DNA of 64,000 bases from JANXSG01 sp038203935 (GTDB lineage Bacteria > Armatimonadota > Chthonomonadetes > Chthonomonadales > Chthonomonadaceae). Both the position numbers and the translations under genes were made by a program. Location: contig JBBRDM010000002.1 in assembly GCA_038203935.1 (NCBI GenBank), positions 14,220-78,219 on the forward strand, written 5' to 3'. Of this stretch, positions 34,430 through 43,627 are shown piece after piece (position 1 is the first letter of the stretch; every line of letters starts with the position of its first letter). The notes under the pieces were generated by a model. It had not been told where the DNA came from, made no database searches, and worked only from the letters and a program-made list of their open reading frames with translations.

Positions 34430-36430
34430 TCAGCGAGTCGAGCCATTATCAGGCGGCTTCGGAGTATCGTGCTCTAGCTTGATTTTGCTAAGCCGTTCCC
34501 TGGCAGCAGACAGCGCTCGAAATGTATCCAGCTGCGCACTCTTATAGGCCTCTTCCGTGCTGGTGGATCCTTTTTGCAGGAAATCTGAGTAGAGACTCAA
34601 TGCCTGCAGCAAAAGCGCTGCGCTTTGCTGGAACGATGCATGGGTAGAATCCTGAGCAGCTGCCGGCGGCACTCCATCCAGATAGTTTGATCCGGATTCT
34701 GCACGCTCCTTCAGAGAAGCAAGCGCTCGTTTAGCCGCGACAGGAGTAAGCTGGCTGCTAATCTGCCCCTGGTATATATTCTGCAGCTGATCTGTCAATT
34801 CTTTTAGCCGGACTCCCATCACCTGCATAATTTCAAGGTAGTCGTCCGCGTAATTTTCGCGGTCGTCCTTGGGAGTGAGGTCACGGGCTAATTTTATTTC
34901 ATCCAGGCTGGAGGTGTACTGTTTGGAGTCACCGCCTGCCCTTCCCAGGAATGCACGCGCCAATCGCCTGTGTGGAAGCGGGCTTTTGGGAGCATTTTTT
35001 GCAGCCTTCTGGTAGGCATTCACCGCTTCTGCAAACTGCTGTTCAGAAAGGAGCGCATTTCCTAAAGCAACTTGAGAATCGATATCGTTAGGATCGAGTT
35101 CAGCAGCTTCCAAGTACGATTTAATGGCCCCTGCATTATCCCCTCGTGCCAGAAGAGAATCTCCCTGAAGACGCAGAAGACTGCTGTCTTTGGGTGCAAT
35201 TCGCCTTGCCCTGCTCGATTCCTGGTAGGCTTCTTCATTCATGTGAAGATCCTGATAACCCTGTATCAGCATACGTCGGAGGGCAATGTCTTTAGGGCGT
35301 TCGTTAATGGCACGGCGCAATGAAAGTATACCATTGGCCAGATCACCAGACTGCCGAAATCTGGCTGCTTCCACTTCAAAATCGATCTTCGACTCTGCCG
35401 GAGGCGGAGAGATTTCAGGAAGGTGTGTGGGAGGCACGTGGGAAGGGGAAGTGTCGGTAGTAAATCGGACAACGGGATCAGTCGGCTTTGTGGTATCCAC
35501 ATCAATAGCAGATTTGCCGCGCGGAGGCAGACCGGGTTTGGCAGTCTGTTTATCTTCAGGCTGCGCTGGAGACTTACTCCTGGAACTATCTTCTATTTTT
35601 TTATTTACAGCGTCGTCTGTTTTTTTATTGACTGTAACATTCTTCGCCGGAATAGATGGTGGAACTTCCGGAGTAATTTTCTTAACCACCTGTTCGTCTT
35701 GAACCGGTGGAGTTTTAGTATCATTACCAGTGGCTGTATCTCCTCCTGCCGGAACAGCCGGTTTATCTGCACTCACTGGTTTTGGTTTTTTTACCTTTTC
35801 TTTAACTTCTACTGAGGTCACCAGGCCTTCGGCAAGATGTGATGGAAACCCCATGGTTGCAGTTATTTTATCAACCGCCAGATCAATAAGCTCAATTTTT
35901 TTTAGCTTACGCTTGCCCATTTTGTTGGAACTCGTGAAATCCTGAGCGGAGGTTACAATCCAGGTTTCCGAGTTAGGATTTTGTTCAAAACGCGCAGTTA
36001 CGCTAAGTTCGTCTTTACCATTGAAGGCGCCGAAACTCAGGATGTATTTTGCTCCAAAAACCATTGCCAGACGTTCAAGGGTCTCTTTTTGATAAGGCTC
36101 CACAAGGTCTGCCATAGCGATAGCATGTTCGCGTAAAGCTGTCTTTACCACCGGGAGCAGCGGGCTTAAAATCATCAGCCGGAAATGCGAACTTTGAGAC
36201 AGCGATTCTTTGAGCGTGTCTGACAGCAAAACATTCCATTCTTGCTGAGATTTTGCTGAGATTTGGCCATGATTCTGAACCATCAGAAGCAGCGGCTGTT
36301 CATCCGAACCAGAAGGCGATCCTGAACCTGGATCTGGAGCCTGAGCATTTGCTCCCGCAGTTATACCCGTGATAAACAGTGCAATACCGGCAGACAGCAG
36401 CAGCTTTTTTGTATTCAATTCTATTCGCAT
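34430..36430 (-). CDS. Exported TPR-repeat protein with proline-rich linker
   Basis: 666 aa with a signal peptide (LLLSAGIALFITGITAGANA). Residues about 45-200 form an alpha/beta domain (LLLMVQNHGQISAKSQQEWN, LAMVFGAKYILSFGAFNG), similar in style to curli-assembly/FlgO-like lipoprotein domains that read out stress or assembly state. A Pro/Lys/Thr-rich linker spans about 205-345. Then come four or more TPR units (AARFRQSGDLANGILSLRRA, SLLRLQGDSLLARGDNAGAI, SQVALGNALLSEQQFAEAVN). Likely a periplasmic scaffold. Its start overlaps the end of the upstream zinc-ribbon/TPR gene by 10 bp, so the two are cotranscribed. Confidence 0.75.
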   Translation of the reverse strand: MRIELNTKKLLLSAGIALFITGITAGANAQAPDPGSGSPSGSDEQPLLLMVQNHGQISAKSQQEWNVLLSDTLKESLSQSSHFRLMILSPLLPVVKTALREHAIAMADLVEPYQKETLERLAMVFGAKYILSFGAFNGKDELSVTARFEQNPNSETWIVTSAQDFTSSNKMGKRKLKKIELIDLAVDKITATMGFPSHLAEGLVTSVEVKEKVKKPKPVSADKPAVPAGGDTATGNDTKTPPVQDEQVVKKITPEVPPSIPAKNVTVNKKTDDAVNKKIEDSSRSKSPAQPEDKQTAKPGLPPRGKSAIDVDTTKPTDPVVRFTTDTSPSHVPPTHLPEISPPPAESKIDFEVEAARFRQSGDLANGILSLRRAINERPKDIALRRMLIQGYQDLHMNEEAYQESSRARRIAPKDSSLLRLQGDSLLARGDNAGAIKSYLEAAELDPNDIDSQVALGNALLSEQQFAEAVNAYQKAAKNAPKSPLPHRRLARAFLGRAGGDSKQYTSSLDEIKLARDLTPKDDRENYADDYLEIMQVMGVRLKELTDQLQNIYQGQISSQLTPVAAKRALASLKERAESGSNYLDGVPPAAAQDSTHASFQQSAALLLQALSLYSDFLQKGSTSTEEAYKSAQLDTFRALSAARERLSKIKLEHDTPKPPDNGSTR

Positions 36431-37698
36431 AGTTTAATTCCTGTTTCGCTTGCCTTGAGTCCGCTTCGGCCTGCATCAGAGAGGCGCCCTTCTTTTTCCA
36501 GCTGATGATAGGAGTCTATAGCAGACTGATAAAAGGTACGAGCTGACTGTTTTTTACCCGATTGCTGATAGCAGAATGCGATCTTCTGATTCACATCCGC
36601 ACTGTCATCTCCCGATACAGACAGCGCCTTTTTATAAGCTTCTATCGCTTGTGGATATTTTTCCTGCATTTTCAATTGATTGCCAAGCTGTAAATAGGGC
36701 TGTGCTGAAGAGATGGCAGAAGTATCCGCAGCTTTAGTGGGTAAAACGGGAGCGGAAATTTTAATGACACCAGGGGATGCGCTGTCAGGAGCCGCTGGTT
36801 TGGAAGGTTTTACTATTCCACTGCCACTGACAGGAATAGTAATTTTACCATCCGAACTGGGAGTGACGTCATCGCTCGGATTATCGATATAAACTTTCTG
36901 TGCTGTTACCCTGCCAGGTTTTTGGCGGGGGAGATTCTGACTCTTCGTTTCTGCTGGATTCGTGTTAGAGACGGGCACGTATACCACTCTCGTTCGAGGA
37001 TCTGCCATGGAATAGTCTAAGATTGGCGGCGGGCTGCTCGTTTTCCCGGGATTGGCGGCAGTCTGTGCGGGCTGCTGCAGGGTATTACTATTTTCAGTTT
37101 TAACAGGTTCATGTATCACAACCTGCTTCCCGCTGTCAGAACTTGGCGCCGGCTCCGCTGTGCGGCTATGCAGCATATAGCCGGCTGCTGCGCTGAAAAG
37201 CACCAGGCCGCAGACCGCTCCCGCAATCACAATAGGTGCGGGCACGAAAGATCGCGCTGGAAGTCCGTGATCAACAAAGACGGTTTTGACTGGCTCAGGA
37301 CGCTGGACTATCTGTCTGCCCAGACCTTTGAGCTGATCCAGCTTCAAACGGTCTGCAACACTTTCCGGATTAAGCCGCAGAATAGTTTCATACTCCAGAA
37401 TCGCTTTCTCTTTTTCTCCAATCGACTCGTAGAGCTGTCCCTGAATGGAATGTGCTGCAGCGCTGTCGGGTTTTATTGAGATAGCTTCCTGGCAGAGCGC
37501 TATCGCTGCTGTGAGTTCGCCGGATTTTCGAAAACGGTAGGCTCTCTCGAGCAGAGCGGAAATGCGTTCATCTTCGGGCAGTGCGCGATCGTACTCTTCT
37601 TCGCTGATCTTATGGGGCGCTGTTTCGATCTTGTGGCCGCAATCCCGGCAAAAGTGGCTGTCTGGGGAGTTTTTCGCTCCGCATCCTGTACAATACAT
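36421..37698 (-). CDS. Zinc-ribbon, TPR and single-TM protein
   Basis: 425 aa. The N-terminus MYCTGCGAKNSPDSHFCRDC is a two-CxxC zinc ribbon. TPR units follow (ALLERAYRFRKSGELTAAIA, AAAHSIQGQLYESIGEKEKA), then a membrane helix at about 155-178 (VIAGAVCGLVLFSAAAGYML), a low-complexity linker and C-terminal TPRs (YLQLGNQLKMQEKYPQAIEA). Cytoplasmic zinc ribbon plus outside TPRs is the likely topology. Upstream partner of the exported TPR protein with a 10-bp overlap. Together they may form a trans-envelope scaffold; cargo unknown. Confidence 0.8.
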   Translation of the reverse strand: MYCTGCGAKNSPDSHFCRDCGHKIETAPHKISEEEYDRALPEDERISALLERAYRFRKSGELTAAIALCQEAISIKPDSAAAHSIQGQLYESIGEKEKAILEYETILRLNPESVADRLKLDQLKGLGRQIVQRPEPVKTVFVDHGLPARSFVPAPIVIAGAVCGLVLFSAAAGYMLHSRTAEPAPSSDSGKQVVIHEPVKTENSNTLQQPAQTAANPGKTSSPPPILDYSMADPRTRVVYVPVSNTNPAETKSQNLPRQKPGRVTAQKVYIDNPSDDVTPSSDGKITIPVSGSGIVKPSKPAAPDSASPGVIKISAPVLPTKAADTSAISSAQPYLQLGNQLKMQEKYPQAIEAYKKALSVSGDDSADVNQKIAFCYQQSGKKQSARTFYQSAIDSYHQLEKEGRLSDAGRSGLKASETGIKLCE

Positions 37699-38219
37699 AG
37701 TTCTTCCTCATTCCAACCGCCCAACAGTGGGGTCTTCATACCATGATCAGGGAATACTGTCCCTCTGTGCTGATTACATTATAATGCATTATAAACGAAT
37801 GGTCTTACTTTTGCAAGTGTGTTTCCTTACCCGTTATTTTTTAAAGACAAATTTAGGCAGGCACTCTATAATTTCACAGAACTTGAACGTGTTGACAATG
37901 AATTACTCATGTTACGCAGCCAAGAAGTTCATTAAGATTACATTGTTTCTATCATCTAATCGCGTGCATGATAGAAATAAAGTAATCTGTGCAAAATCAA
38001 TGATTTTTATGCTCATACGATAAATTTGAAAATCCATTTCGGTAATATTTATTTCTGATATCGCTTCTAAAAGCTATGCGTAATTTGATCCATCGGAAAC
38101 TGCTCGCCTGCGTAACATCCGTGATTCACATCGATGGACAGGATTTGCAGGATTACGATTTCATCCTAAAGATCCTGTCCATTGTTATATTATGAATTCT
38201 TTTTTTCCAGCAGTTTGTG
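37699..38219. other. Intergenic region with dispersed repeats
   Basis: No gene is supported. It carries two TGCGTAACAT-type repeat copies (37901-37923 minus strand and 38106-38124 plus strand) and the imperfect hairpin at 38134-38182. Confidence 0.6.
38134..38182. repeat. ACAGGATT-type hairpin repeat
   Basis: ATGGACAGGAT (38134-38144) pairs with ATCCTGTCCAT (38172-38182) and an inner AGGAT/ATCCT stem (38149-38153 with 38163-38167) extends it. The GGACAGGATTTxCAGGATT pattern belongs to a hairpin repeat type seen between genes in many bacterial genomes. Lies between convergent-facing ends near 38220. Confidence 0.7.
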
Positions 38220-39341
38220 TCAGGGCTGAACAGGTACAGCGCCCTTGCGCTGCCAGAGGATTATATCCCAGCGGTGTTTTGTCTTGTCGTAGGCTTTACC
38301 GGTAATGTTACCCATTTCGTCTATAGCCACTGCTTCCGAATTTTCATAACCGTCAGGAAGCAATGTCTGAAGGTCGAATACACTTCGCGCCGAACCCTGC
38401 CAGAGTAGAGCATGGTTGTGCCCGTCCAGTATACCTACTCCTACTTGCAAGTTCCCAGCGATTCCGTTCGCCTGCGAACGTTCAAATCCATCCGGATGGA
38501 GATCGATGACGTTCTTAGCAGTACTGAACCATAGCATAGCATGTCCTGACTTACCCATCGTATCAGCATAGCCAACCTGCGCCTTGCCGTCGATGCCAGT
38601 GGCATAGGAGTTCTCCCAACCTGCGGGATGCAAGTCTATCATACTTTTTGCAGTCCCTGACCATAGAAGCGCATGAGTGACGCGCACAGCCGCAAGTCCA
38701 GATCCTACTTGTTTTCGACCGTCGGTGGCAAGAGCACGTGAAGCAAGAAACCCACTGGGATGCAAGTTCACAGCGCTGTCTGCTGTACCTGTCCAATAAA
38801 CCGCAACTTCAAGCGGCTCTCCCGAGTGAGCTACTCCCACCTGTTGACTTCCACCACAGCCTAGTGCAACCGAAAAGCTCACACCAGCGGGATTTAGATC
38901 AACTGCACTTTGCGGCGTACCTCGCCAAAGGACAGCATGCGTATCGCCATTCGTAGCTGGTCCGGAAGCTTGCCCAACCTGCGTTTTGCCGCAAGCGCCG
39001 TTGATACGAGTATCATTGCAATTCGGAATGTGCATATCAATAGCACGATAAGTGTCAGCTGTCCACATAAGTGCATGCATTGGACCGACGCCTGTTCCAT
39101 AACCAACTGCTTTCCCAGCGCCAATACCATTAACAGTCAACTCTTTCATGCCCTCTGATGGATTCAATACAATGCTGTGGTAAACGCTAGCCGGGTTTTG
39201 TTGAGCCTGTACTGGCGAGATGGCTATCAGGGATATCCCGCACATTATGGCAGGCGCTATTCTGCAAACTATAGCGGAGCTCTTCAGTATCCTCTTTTTG
39301 CTTTTGGCTAATCCTATCAAACAATCTTCAAAGCAATTCAT
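38220..39341 (-). CDS. Exported HAF-repeat beta-propeller protein
   Basis: 373 aa from ATG 39341, chosen because GGAGAGG precedes it and a signal peptide follows (IAPAIMCGISLIAISPVQAQ); a longer frame reaches 39458. The mature part is six or more repeats of about 45-50 residues with the consensus QVG-x(5-9)-HALLW-x-G-TA-x-S-x-IDLHP-x-G-x(2)-S-x-A-x-GI, for example GKAQVGYADTMGKSGHAMLW. These HAF-type repeats probably form a propeller. Secreted or surface-exposed; function unknown. The number of His-Ala-Leu-Trp units suggests a closed six- or seven-bladed ring. Confidence 0.8.
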   Translation of the reverse strand: MNCFEDCLIGLAKSKKRILKSSAIVCRIAPAIMCGISLIAISPVQAQQNPASVYHSIVLNPSEGMKELTVNGIGAGKAVGYGTGVGPMHALMWTADTYRAIDMHIPNCNDTRINGACGKTQVGQASGPATNGDTHAVLWRGTPQSAVDLNPAGVSFSVALGCGGSQQVGVAHSGEPLEVAVYWTGTADSAVNLHPSGFLASRALATDGRKQVGSGLAAVRVTHALLWSGTAKSMIDLHPAGWENSYATGIDGKAQVGYADTMGKSGHAMLWFSTAKNVIDLHPDGFERSQANGIAGNLQVGVGILDGHNHALLWQGSARSVFDLQTLLPDGYENSEAVAIDEMGNITGKAYDKTKHRWDIILWQRKGAVPVQP

Positions 39342-39933
39342 ACTCGCCTCTCCAATCTTTACAGCTTTAGTTCCGTGTATATTTTGTCGATTCACAAAAA
39401 TCATCCTGCTTAATGAATGTTCAGCATAGTCTGAATGTTCCGGAGGAATTGGAACCATCTCAATGCCTGGATTACAAAATACTTCGCTTCTATTCTACAA
39501 ACTGCGCCGATTATCGTTTCCTGATAAAACAGCTGATGTATTTTTTAGAAGCCAAAACCAAGTATACCTATTTTGGCGCTATCTGCAGTAATGCATCGCC
39601 CCTTCAGAGGTACGATTCCACACAGTCGGGGAGTGATATTCTATTTCCCATCATAATCGTTTTAATAGCACCACACGATGATATGTACTATCTCAACAGG
39701 TTGGGTTAACTCCGCGAATTTGCAAGTAAGGCATGCGCGGATATACGAATTTTAAGTACAGGGATAAATTTCTTTGAGTTAAGTTTAGATTCCTATCGTC
39801 ATAGATGTTTTTCCATTAACATTTGATTAATTTTCAGCAACGGACGACTTAGTTGAAGCTAAATTATTTTATAAACTAAATAGAATTCCCATTCCTGTAA
39901 CAAATTCGCTCTTAAAAAGTCCAAAGATTTTGT
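39342..39933. other. Intergenic region between divergent genes
   Basis: About 590 bp. Plus-strand frames here (for example 39413..39709) lack a recognisable family or ribosome-binding site. No strong promoter, RNA or repeat was identified. Confidence 0.45.
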
Positions 39934-42267
39934 ATGATGAATTTTCCAACCGTATTTATGAACAGGGACGATGGTGTTATGCAGATAATGCAGTTGTTGG
40001 TGGCAATAATTTTTTTATCAGCATCTGAACTCTCTGCAGCCGGTTCGCCTCCTGTACTGAAAAACATAGTGGTTCGCCCTACGATTGGCGCTGCAAAAAC
40101 TCTTAGTTCAGCACAGTCAGTGGAATTACTGCCTGTAAAAACAGCTAAATCTACGCCCGCTAAAATAGAGTTCCTTCGTGATGTTGCGCCTATTCTGGAT
40201 CGCAGCGGATGTTCCGTTGCCGAATGCCATGGCAAGTTTGGTGGAAGAGGCGGACTGCAGCTATCTCTGCTCACGCTCAGTCCTGAAGATGACTATGATC
40301 CGTTGATTCATGGCGACCGTGGGCGCAGAGTAAATTTTGCGGTCCCTGAGAAAAGCCTTTTTCTTCTGAAAGCTACCAACCAGATCCCTCATAAAGGCGG
40401 TGCTAGATTTACTGTCGGTTCCACGCCGTATAATACGCTTCTGAAGTGGGTAAAAGCCGGAGCGCCGTTCGAAACGAGCGATCCTCGCCTTGTCAGCCTG
40501 ACTCTTCAGCCTCCCCTAGTTGCGCTGAAAAAAGTTGGCCAGACTCAGCTGCTGCATGCGCTGGCAGTCTATACAGACGGAAGCAAACGGGATGTTACCG
40601 CTCAGACGGTATTCATGTCTACCAATGGAGCCGTGCTTCAGGTCAGCCCTACGGGTACTGTGACAGGTGGCCGCTGGGGTGGAGGAGCTATACTTGGCCG
40701 ATATCTTGGGACTATCGCGGCGTCATTTTTCACTCTTCCTCAATCGTTGAAAGGCGCTTATCCCCCTCAGGAAGCCGGTAATTTCATCGACAAGATGGTT
40801 TTTACCAACTTGAAGAAGCTGAATGTGATTCCCTCTGCTCCGAGTTCGGATTCTGAATTTCTTCGGCGCGTGACTCTGGACACTTTGGGCAGGCTGCCAA
40901 ATCCGGATGAGATAAACGCGTTTACTAAAAATACCGATCCCAATAAGCGTGCCAAAAAAATCGATACGCTGCTGGAAACTCCTGAATTTACTGATTTCCG
41001 CGCGCTCCATCTGGCAGACCTCCTGCGAGTTAACCCACAGAAATTGGGGCAGGGAGGCACACTGGGCGAACGCGGTGCAGAGCTCTTTTACGAATGGATT
41101 TGGAATGGAGTCGCCTCCAACAAACCCTGGGATCAGTTCGTGCGGGAAGTGCTCACCGCTCGCGGCAGCACTTATCAGAATGGCCCCGCCAACTTCTATC
41201 GAATCGAAACCGGCGCTAACGACCGCATGGAAAATATCGGGCAGGCGTTTCTTGGTGTGAGAATGTCGTGTGCGCGCTGCCATAAGCACCCATTCGATCG
41301 TTGGACCACCGACGACTACTGGAATTTCTCCGCATTCACAGCTAAAGTGGGAATTACTGGCGGGCATATCTACAATGAAAACGTAATCACCTATTCGCCA
41401 GGAGCTACGCTCGCAAACCAGTCGGTAAACGGGCGTAATAAAGGGAAACTCGCACCTGCGACCTTCCTGGGAGATAAATCGCCTGCGCCCAATGCACCCG
41501 ACCAGCTCAATGCGCTGGCTGCATGGATAACCGACTCTAAAAATCCCTTCTTTGCAAGAGCCACCGTGAATCGAATCTGGTCTTACTATTTTGGCAAAGG
41601 TATTATCAATCCGGTGGATGATATGCGTGCCACTTCGCCGGAGAGCGTTCCCGGCCTGCTTGATGCACTCGCTCAGGAGTTCGTAAAAAATAAATACGAT
41701 GTGAAGACGTTGATTCGCGAGATTCTGAACTCTCATATCTATCAGCTTAGCTCGATACCGAACGAATCGAATGTTAAAGACGATCAGTTTTTCTCGCGAT
41801 TTACGCCGCGCCCAATGCCGGCGCAGGCGCTTCTGGATATGCTGAATCAGGCAACCGGAATTGAAGAGCATATCGGCTACTATCCGGAAAGATCGCGCGC
41901 AGTGCAGGCGGCATCACCGGTTTCCAGCTACTTCCTGGATGCTTTCGGACAGTCGCATCGGGAGTTCCTGGCCGATATCGATCCGAAGCTGGAGCCAAAT
42001 CTCGTGCAGACTCTGCACATGATCAACTCACCCTATATAGAGAGCAAAGTACGAGATGGACACAATATTACCGAGCTTTTGAAGCGTTCCAGCAGTCCGG
42101 ATGAGGCAGTGCGTTCGCTCTACATGCTCACCTTTTCCCGCGAACCTTCCCCTGCAGAGATAACGAAATCCGTCGCTATTATGAAGGGCGCAAAAGATTT
42201 GAAAGAAGGCACACAGGACCTGCTTTGGGCGCTGGTAACTTCACGCGAATTCTATTTTAATCATTAG
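39934..42267 (+). CDS. Planctomycete-type cytochrome protein, DUF1549-DUF1553 (short form)
   Basis: 777 aa. A hydrophobic export signal (MQLLVAIIFLSASELSAAGS) begins near residue 19; ATG 39979 is an alternative start. The N-terminal cytochrome-like domain has CSVAECHG (C-x4-C-H) near residue 92, the variant usual in this subgroup. A Big-like Ig domain follows (YTDGSKRDVTAQTVFMSTNG). DUF1549 (FLRRVTLDTLGRLPNPDEIN, CARCHKHPFDRWTTDDYWNF) and DUF1553 (ATVNRIWSYYFGKGIINPVD, LLDALAQEFVKNKYDVKTLI) complete it. First gene of an operon with a DUF1501 gene 30 bp downstream. Predicted exported multihaem-type protein; reaction unknown. Confidence 0.93.
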   Translation: MMNFPTVFMNRDDGVMQIMQLLVAIIFLSASELSAAGSPPVLKNIVVRPTIGAAKTLSSAQSVELLPVKTAKSTPAKIEFLRDVAPILDRSGCSVAECHGKFGGRGGLQLSLLTLSPEDDYDPLIHGDRGRRVNFAVPEKSLFLLKATNQIPHKGGARFTVGSTPYNTLLKWVKAGAPFETSDPRLVSLTLQPPLVALKKVGQTQLLHALAVYTDGSKRDVTAQTVFMSTNGAVLQVSPTGTVTGGRWGGGAILGRYLGTIAASFFTLPQSLKGAYPPQEAGNFIDKMVFTNLKKLNVIPSAPSSDSEFLRRVTLDTLGRLPNPDEINAFTKNTDPNKRAKKIDTLLETPEFTDFRALHLADLLRVNPQKLGQGGTLGERGAELFYEWIWNGVASNKPWDQFVREVLTARGSTYQNGPANFYRIETGANDRMENIGQAFLGVRMSCARCHKHPFDRWTTDDYWNFSAFTAKVGITGGHIYNENVITYSPGATLANQSVNGRNKGKLAPATFLGDKSPAPNAPDQLNALAAWITDSKNPFFARATVNRIWSYYFGKGIINPVDDMRATSPESVPGLLDALAQEFVKNKYDVKTLIREILNSHIYQLSSIPNESNVKDDQFFSRFTPRPMPAQALLDMLNQATGIEEHIGYYPERSRAVQAASPVSSYFLDAFGQSHREFLADIDPKLEPNLVQTLHMINSPYIESKVRDGHNITELLKRSSSPDEAVRSLYMLTFSREPSPAEITKSVAIMKGAKDLKEGTQDLLWALVTSREFYFNH

Positions 42268-42297
42268 CTGAGGGCGATCTTCATTAGGAGAATACAG

Positions 42298-43620
42298 ATG
42301 GCACACGACTGGCTGAGCGACTGCGAAAAATACCACCGAAGAGATGTGCTGAGAGTTGGCGCGCTGAGTTTTATGGGGTTAACACTCTCAAAATATTTCG
42401 CCCTGGCAGATGAGGCTAAAAAAGTTAATCCCATGGCGCAAACCTCGGGAACGGCCGACTCGGTGGTTCTTATCTGGCTTGCCGGCGGGCCCAGTCATTT
42501 GGATACCTGGGACCTCAAGCCGGATGCGCCGCTAGAAATCCGTGGAACCTTCAAACCTATTGAAACGAGCGCCAAGGGAATCCAGATATCCGAGCATCTT
42601 CCAAAAGTCGCCAGGCAGATGGATAAAGTGTGCCTTGTGCGCAGCATGACAAGTCCGGCTGCCGCTCACGAAATCGGCACGCATTACATGCTCACAGGAT
42701 TCCTGCCACTCCCGGGCTTTGCGGTTCCCAGCTACGGAGCCGTCGCTGCCAAACTCCTTGGGCCGCGCAGCGCACTCCCTCCTTACATCTCCATTCAGCA
42801 GCCGGACGACTCTATGGGAGCTGGTTTCCTCGGAGCTGCGCTGAATCCATTCTGCCCGGGTGCCGATCCGAACTCGGGGAATTTTCAGGTGCGCGATCTG
42901 GAGATGCCTGGCGGCATGACTACCGAGAAACTTGACCGGCGTAAATCGCTGCGCGAGACGGTGGACAACGCCTTCCGAAAGCAGGAAAAAGGCAGTGATA
43001 CCGCCAGAGCAGTCGATGCTTTCTACAATCGCGCCTACACCCTGCTATCTTCCAACGAGGCACGCGCCGCCTTCGATCTTTCGAAAGAGAAAGAAGAGCT
43101 TCGCAGCGCATACGGCAGAAACACATTCGGCCAGAGCCTGCTGCTCTCCAGAAGGCTGGTGGAAGCGGGCGTTCGGTTCACAACGGTGACACTGGGCGGA
43201 TGGGATAACCATTCCAATATTTTTAATGCAATGGCTGGTGGATCACTGCCCGTATTCGACCAGGGATTTTCCGCATTTATCGCCGATCTGGCACAGCGCG
43301 GCCTTCTTCAGCGTACGATGGTAGTGGTGATGGGCGAGTTCGGGCGCACGCCAATCATCAATAAAGACGGCGGCCGCGACCATCATCCCCGTGTCTTCTC
43401 AACTTTGCTGGCAGGAGGCGGAATCAAAGGCGGCACTCTGGTCGGTTCATCCGATGCCAGAGGGATGGAGCCAGCCTCCGATCCGGTTCGTCCAGAGGAT
43501 ATGTCCGCTACAATCTATCAGGCGCTCGGCCTCGACTACACACAGAGTATATCCTCACCCGAAGGCGTGCGCATAGCCCTCTCACGCGGCGGCGCGCCAA
43601 TTCGCAAAGCGCTGGCGTAA
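42298..43620 (+). CDS. DUF1501 family protein (Tat-exported)
   Basis: 440 aa. The N-terminus contains a twin-arginine signal (RRDVLRVGALSFMGLTLSKY). The alkaline-phosphatase/sulfatase-like DUF1501 fold is evident: VVLIWLAGGPSHLDTWDLKP, GIQISEHLPKVARQMDKVCL, TGFLPLPGFAVPSYGAVAAK, VVVMGEFGRTPIINKDGGRD followed by HHPRVFSTLLAGGG. The D/H residues of GGPSHLDTWD, GEFGR and DHHP form the expected metal site. It nearly always follows DUF1549/1553 genes, as here, and AGGAG precedes it. Substrate unknown. Confidence 0.95.
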   Translation: MAHDWLSDCEKYHRRDVLRVGALSFMGLTLSKYFALADEAKKVNPMAQTSGTADSVVLIWLAGGPSHLDTWDLKPDAPLEIRGTFKPIETSAKGIQISEHLPKVARQMDKVCLVRSMTSPAAAHEIGTHYMLTGFLPLPGFAVPSYGAVAAKLLGPRSALPPYISIQQPDDSMGAGFLGAALNPFCPGADPNSGNFQVRDLEMPGGMTTEKLDRRKSLRETVDNAFRKQEKGSDTARAVDAFYNRAYTLLSSNEARAAFDLSKEKEELRSAYGRNTFGQSLLLSRRLVEAGVRFTTVTLGGWDNHSNIFNAMAGGSLPVFDQGFSAFIADLAQRGLLQRTMVVVMGEFGRTPIINKDGGRDHHPRVFSTLLAGGGIKGGTLVGSSDARGMEPASDPVRPEDMSATIYQALGLDYTQSISSPEGVRIALSRGGAPIRKALA

Positions 43621-43627
43621 GAGGATT

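Noticed and set aside
37562..38023. 153-codon plus-strand frame
   Set aside because: Starts antisense to the zinc-ribbon gene and runs through repeat DNA; composition not protein-like.
39413..39709. 98-codon plus-strand frame upstream of the cytochrome operon
   Set aside because: Overlaps the 5' extension of the HAF gene frame and has no ribosome-binding site or family.
40723..41871. 382-codon open frame on the minus strand
   Set aside because: Antisense of the DUF1549/DUF1553 gene, whose domains, haem motifs and operon context are clear; the minus frame has no family.
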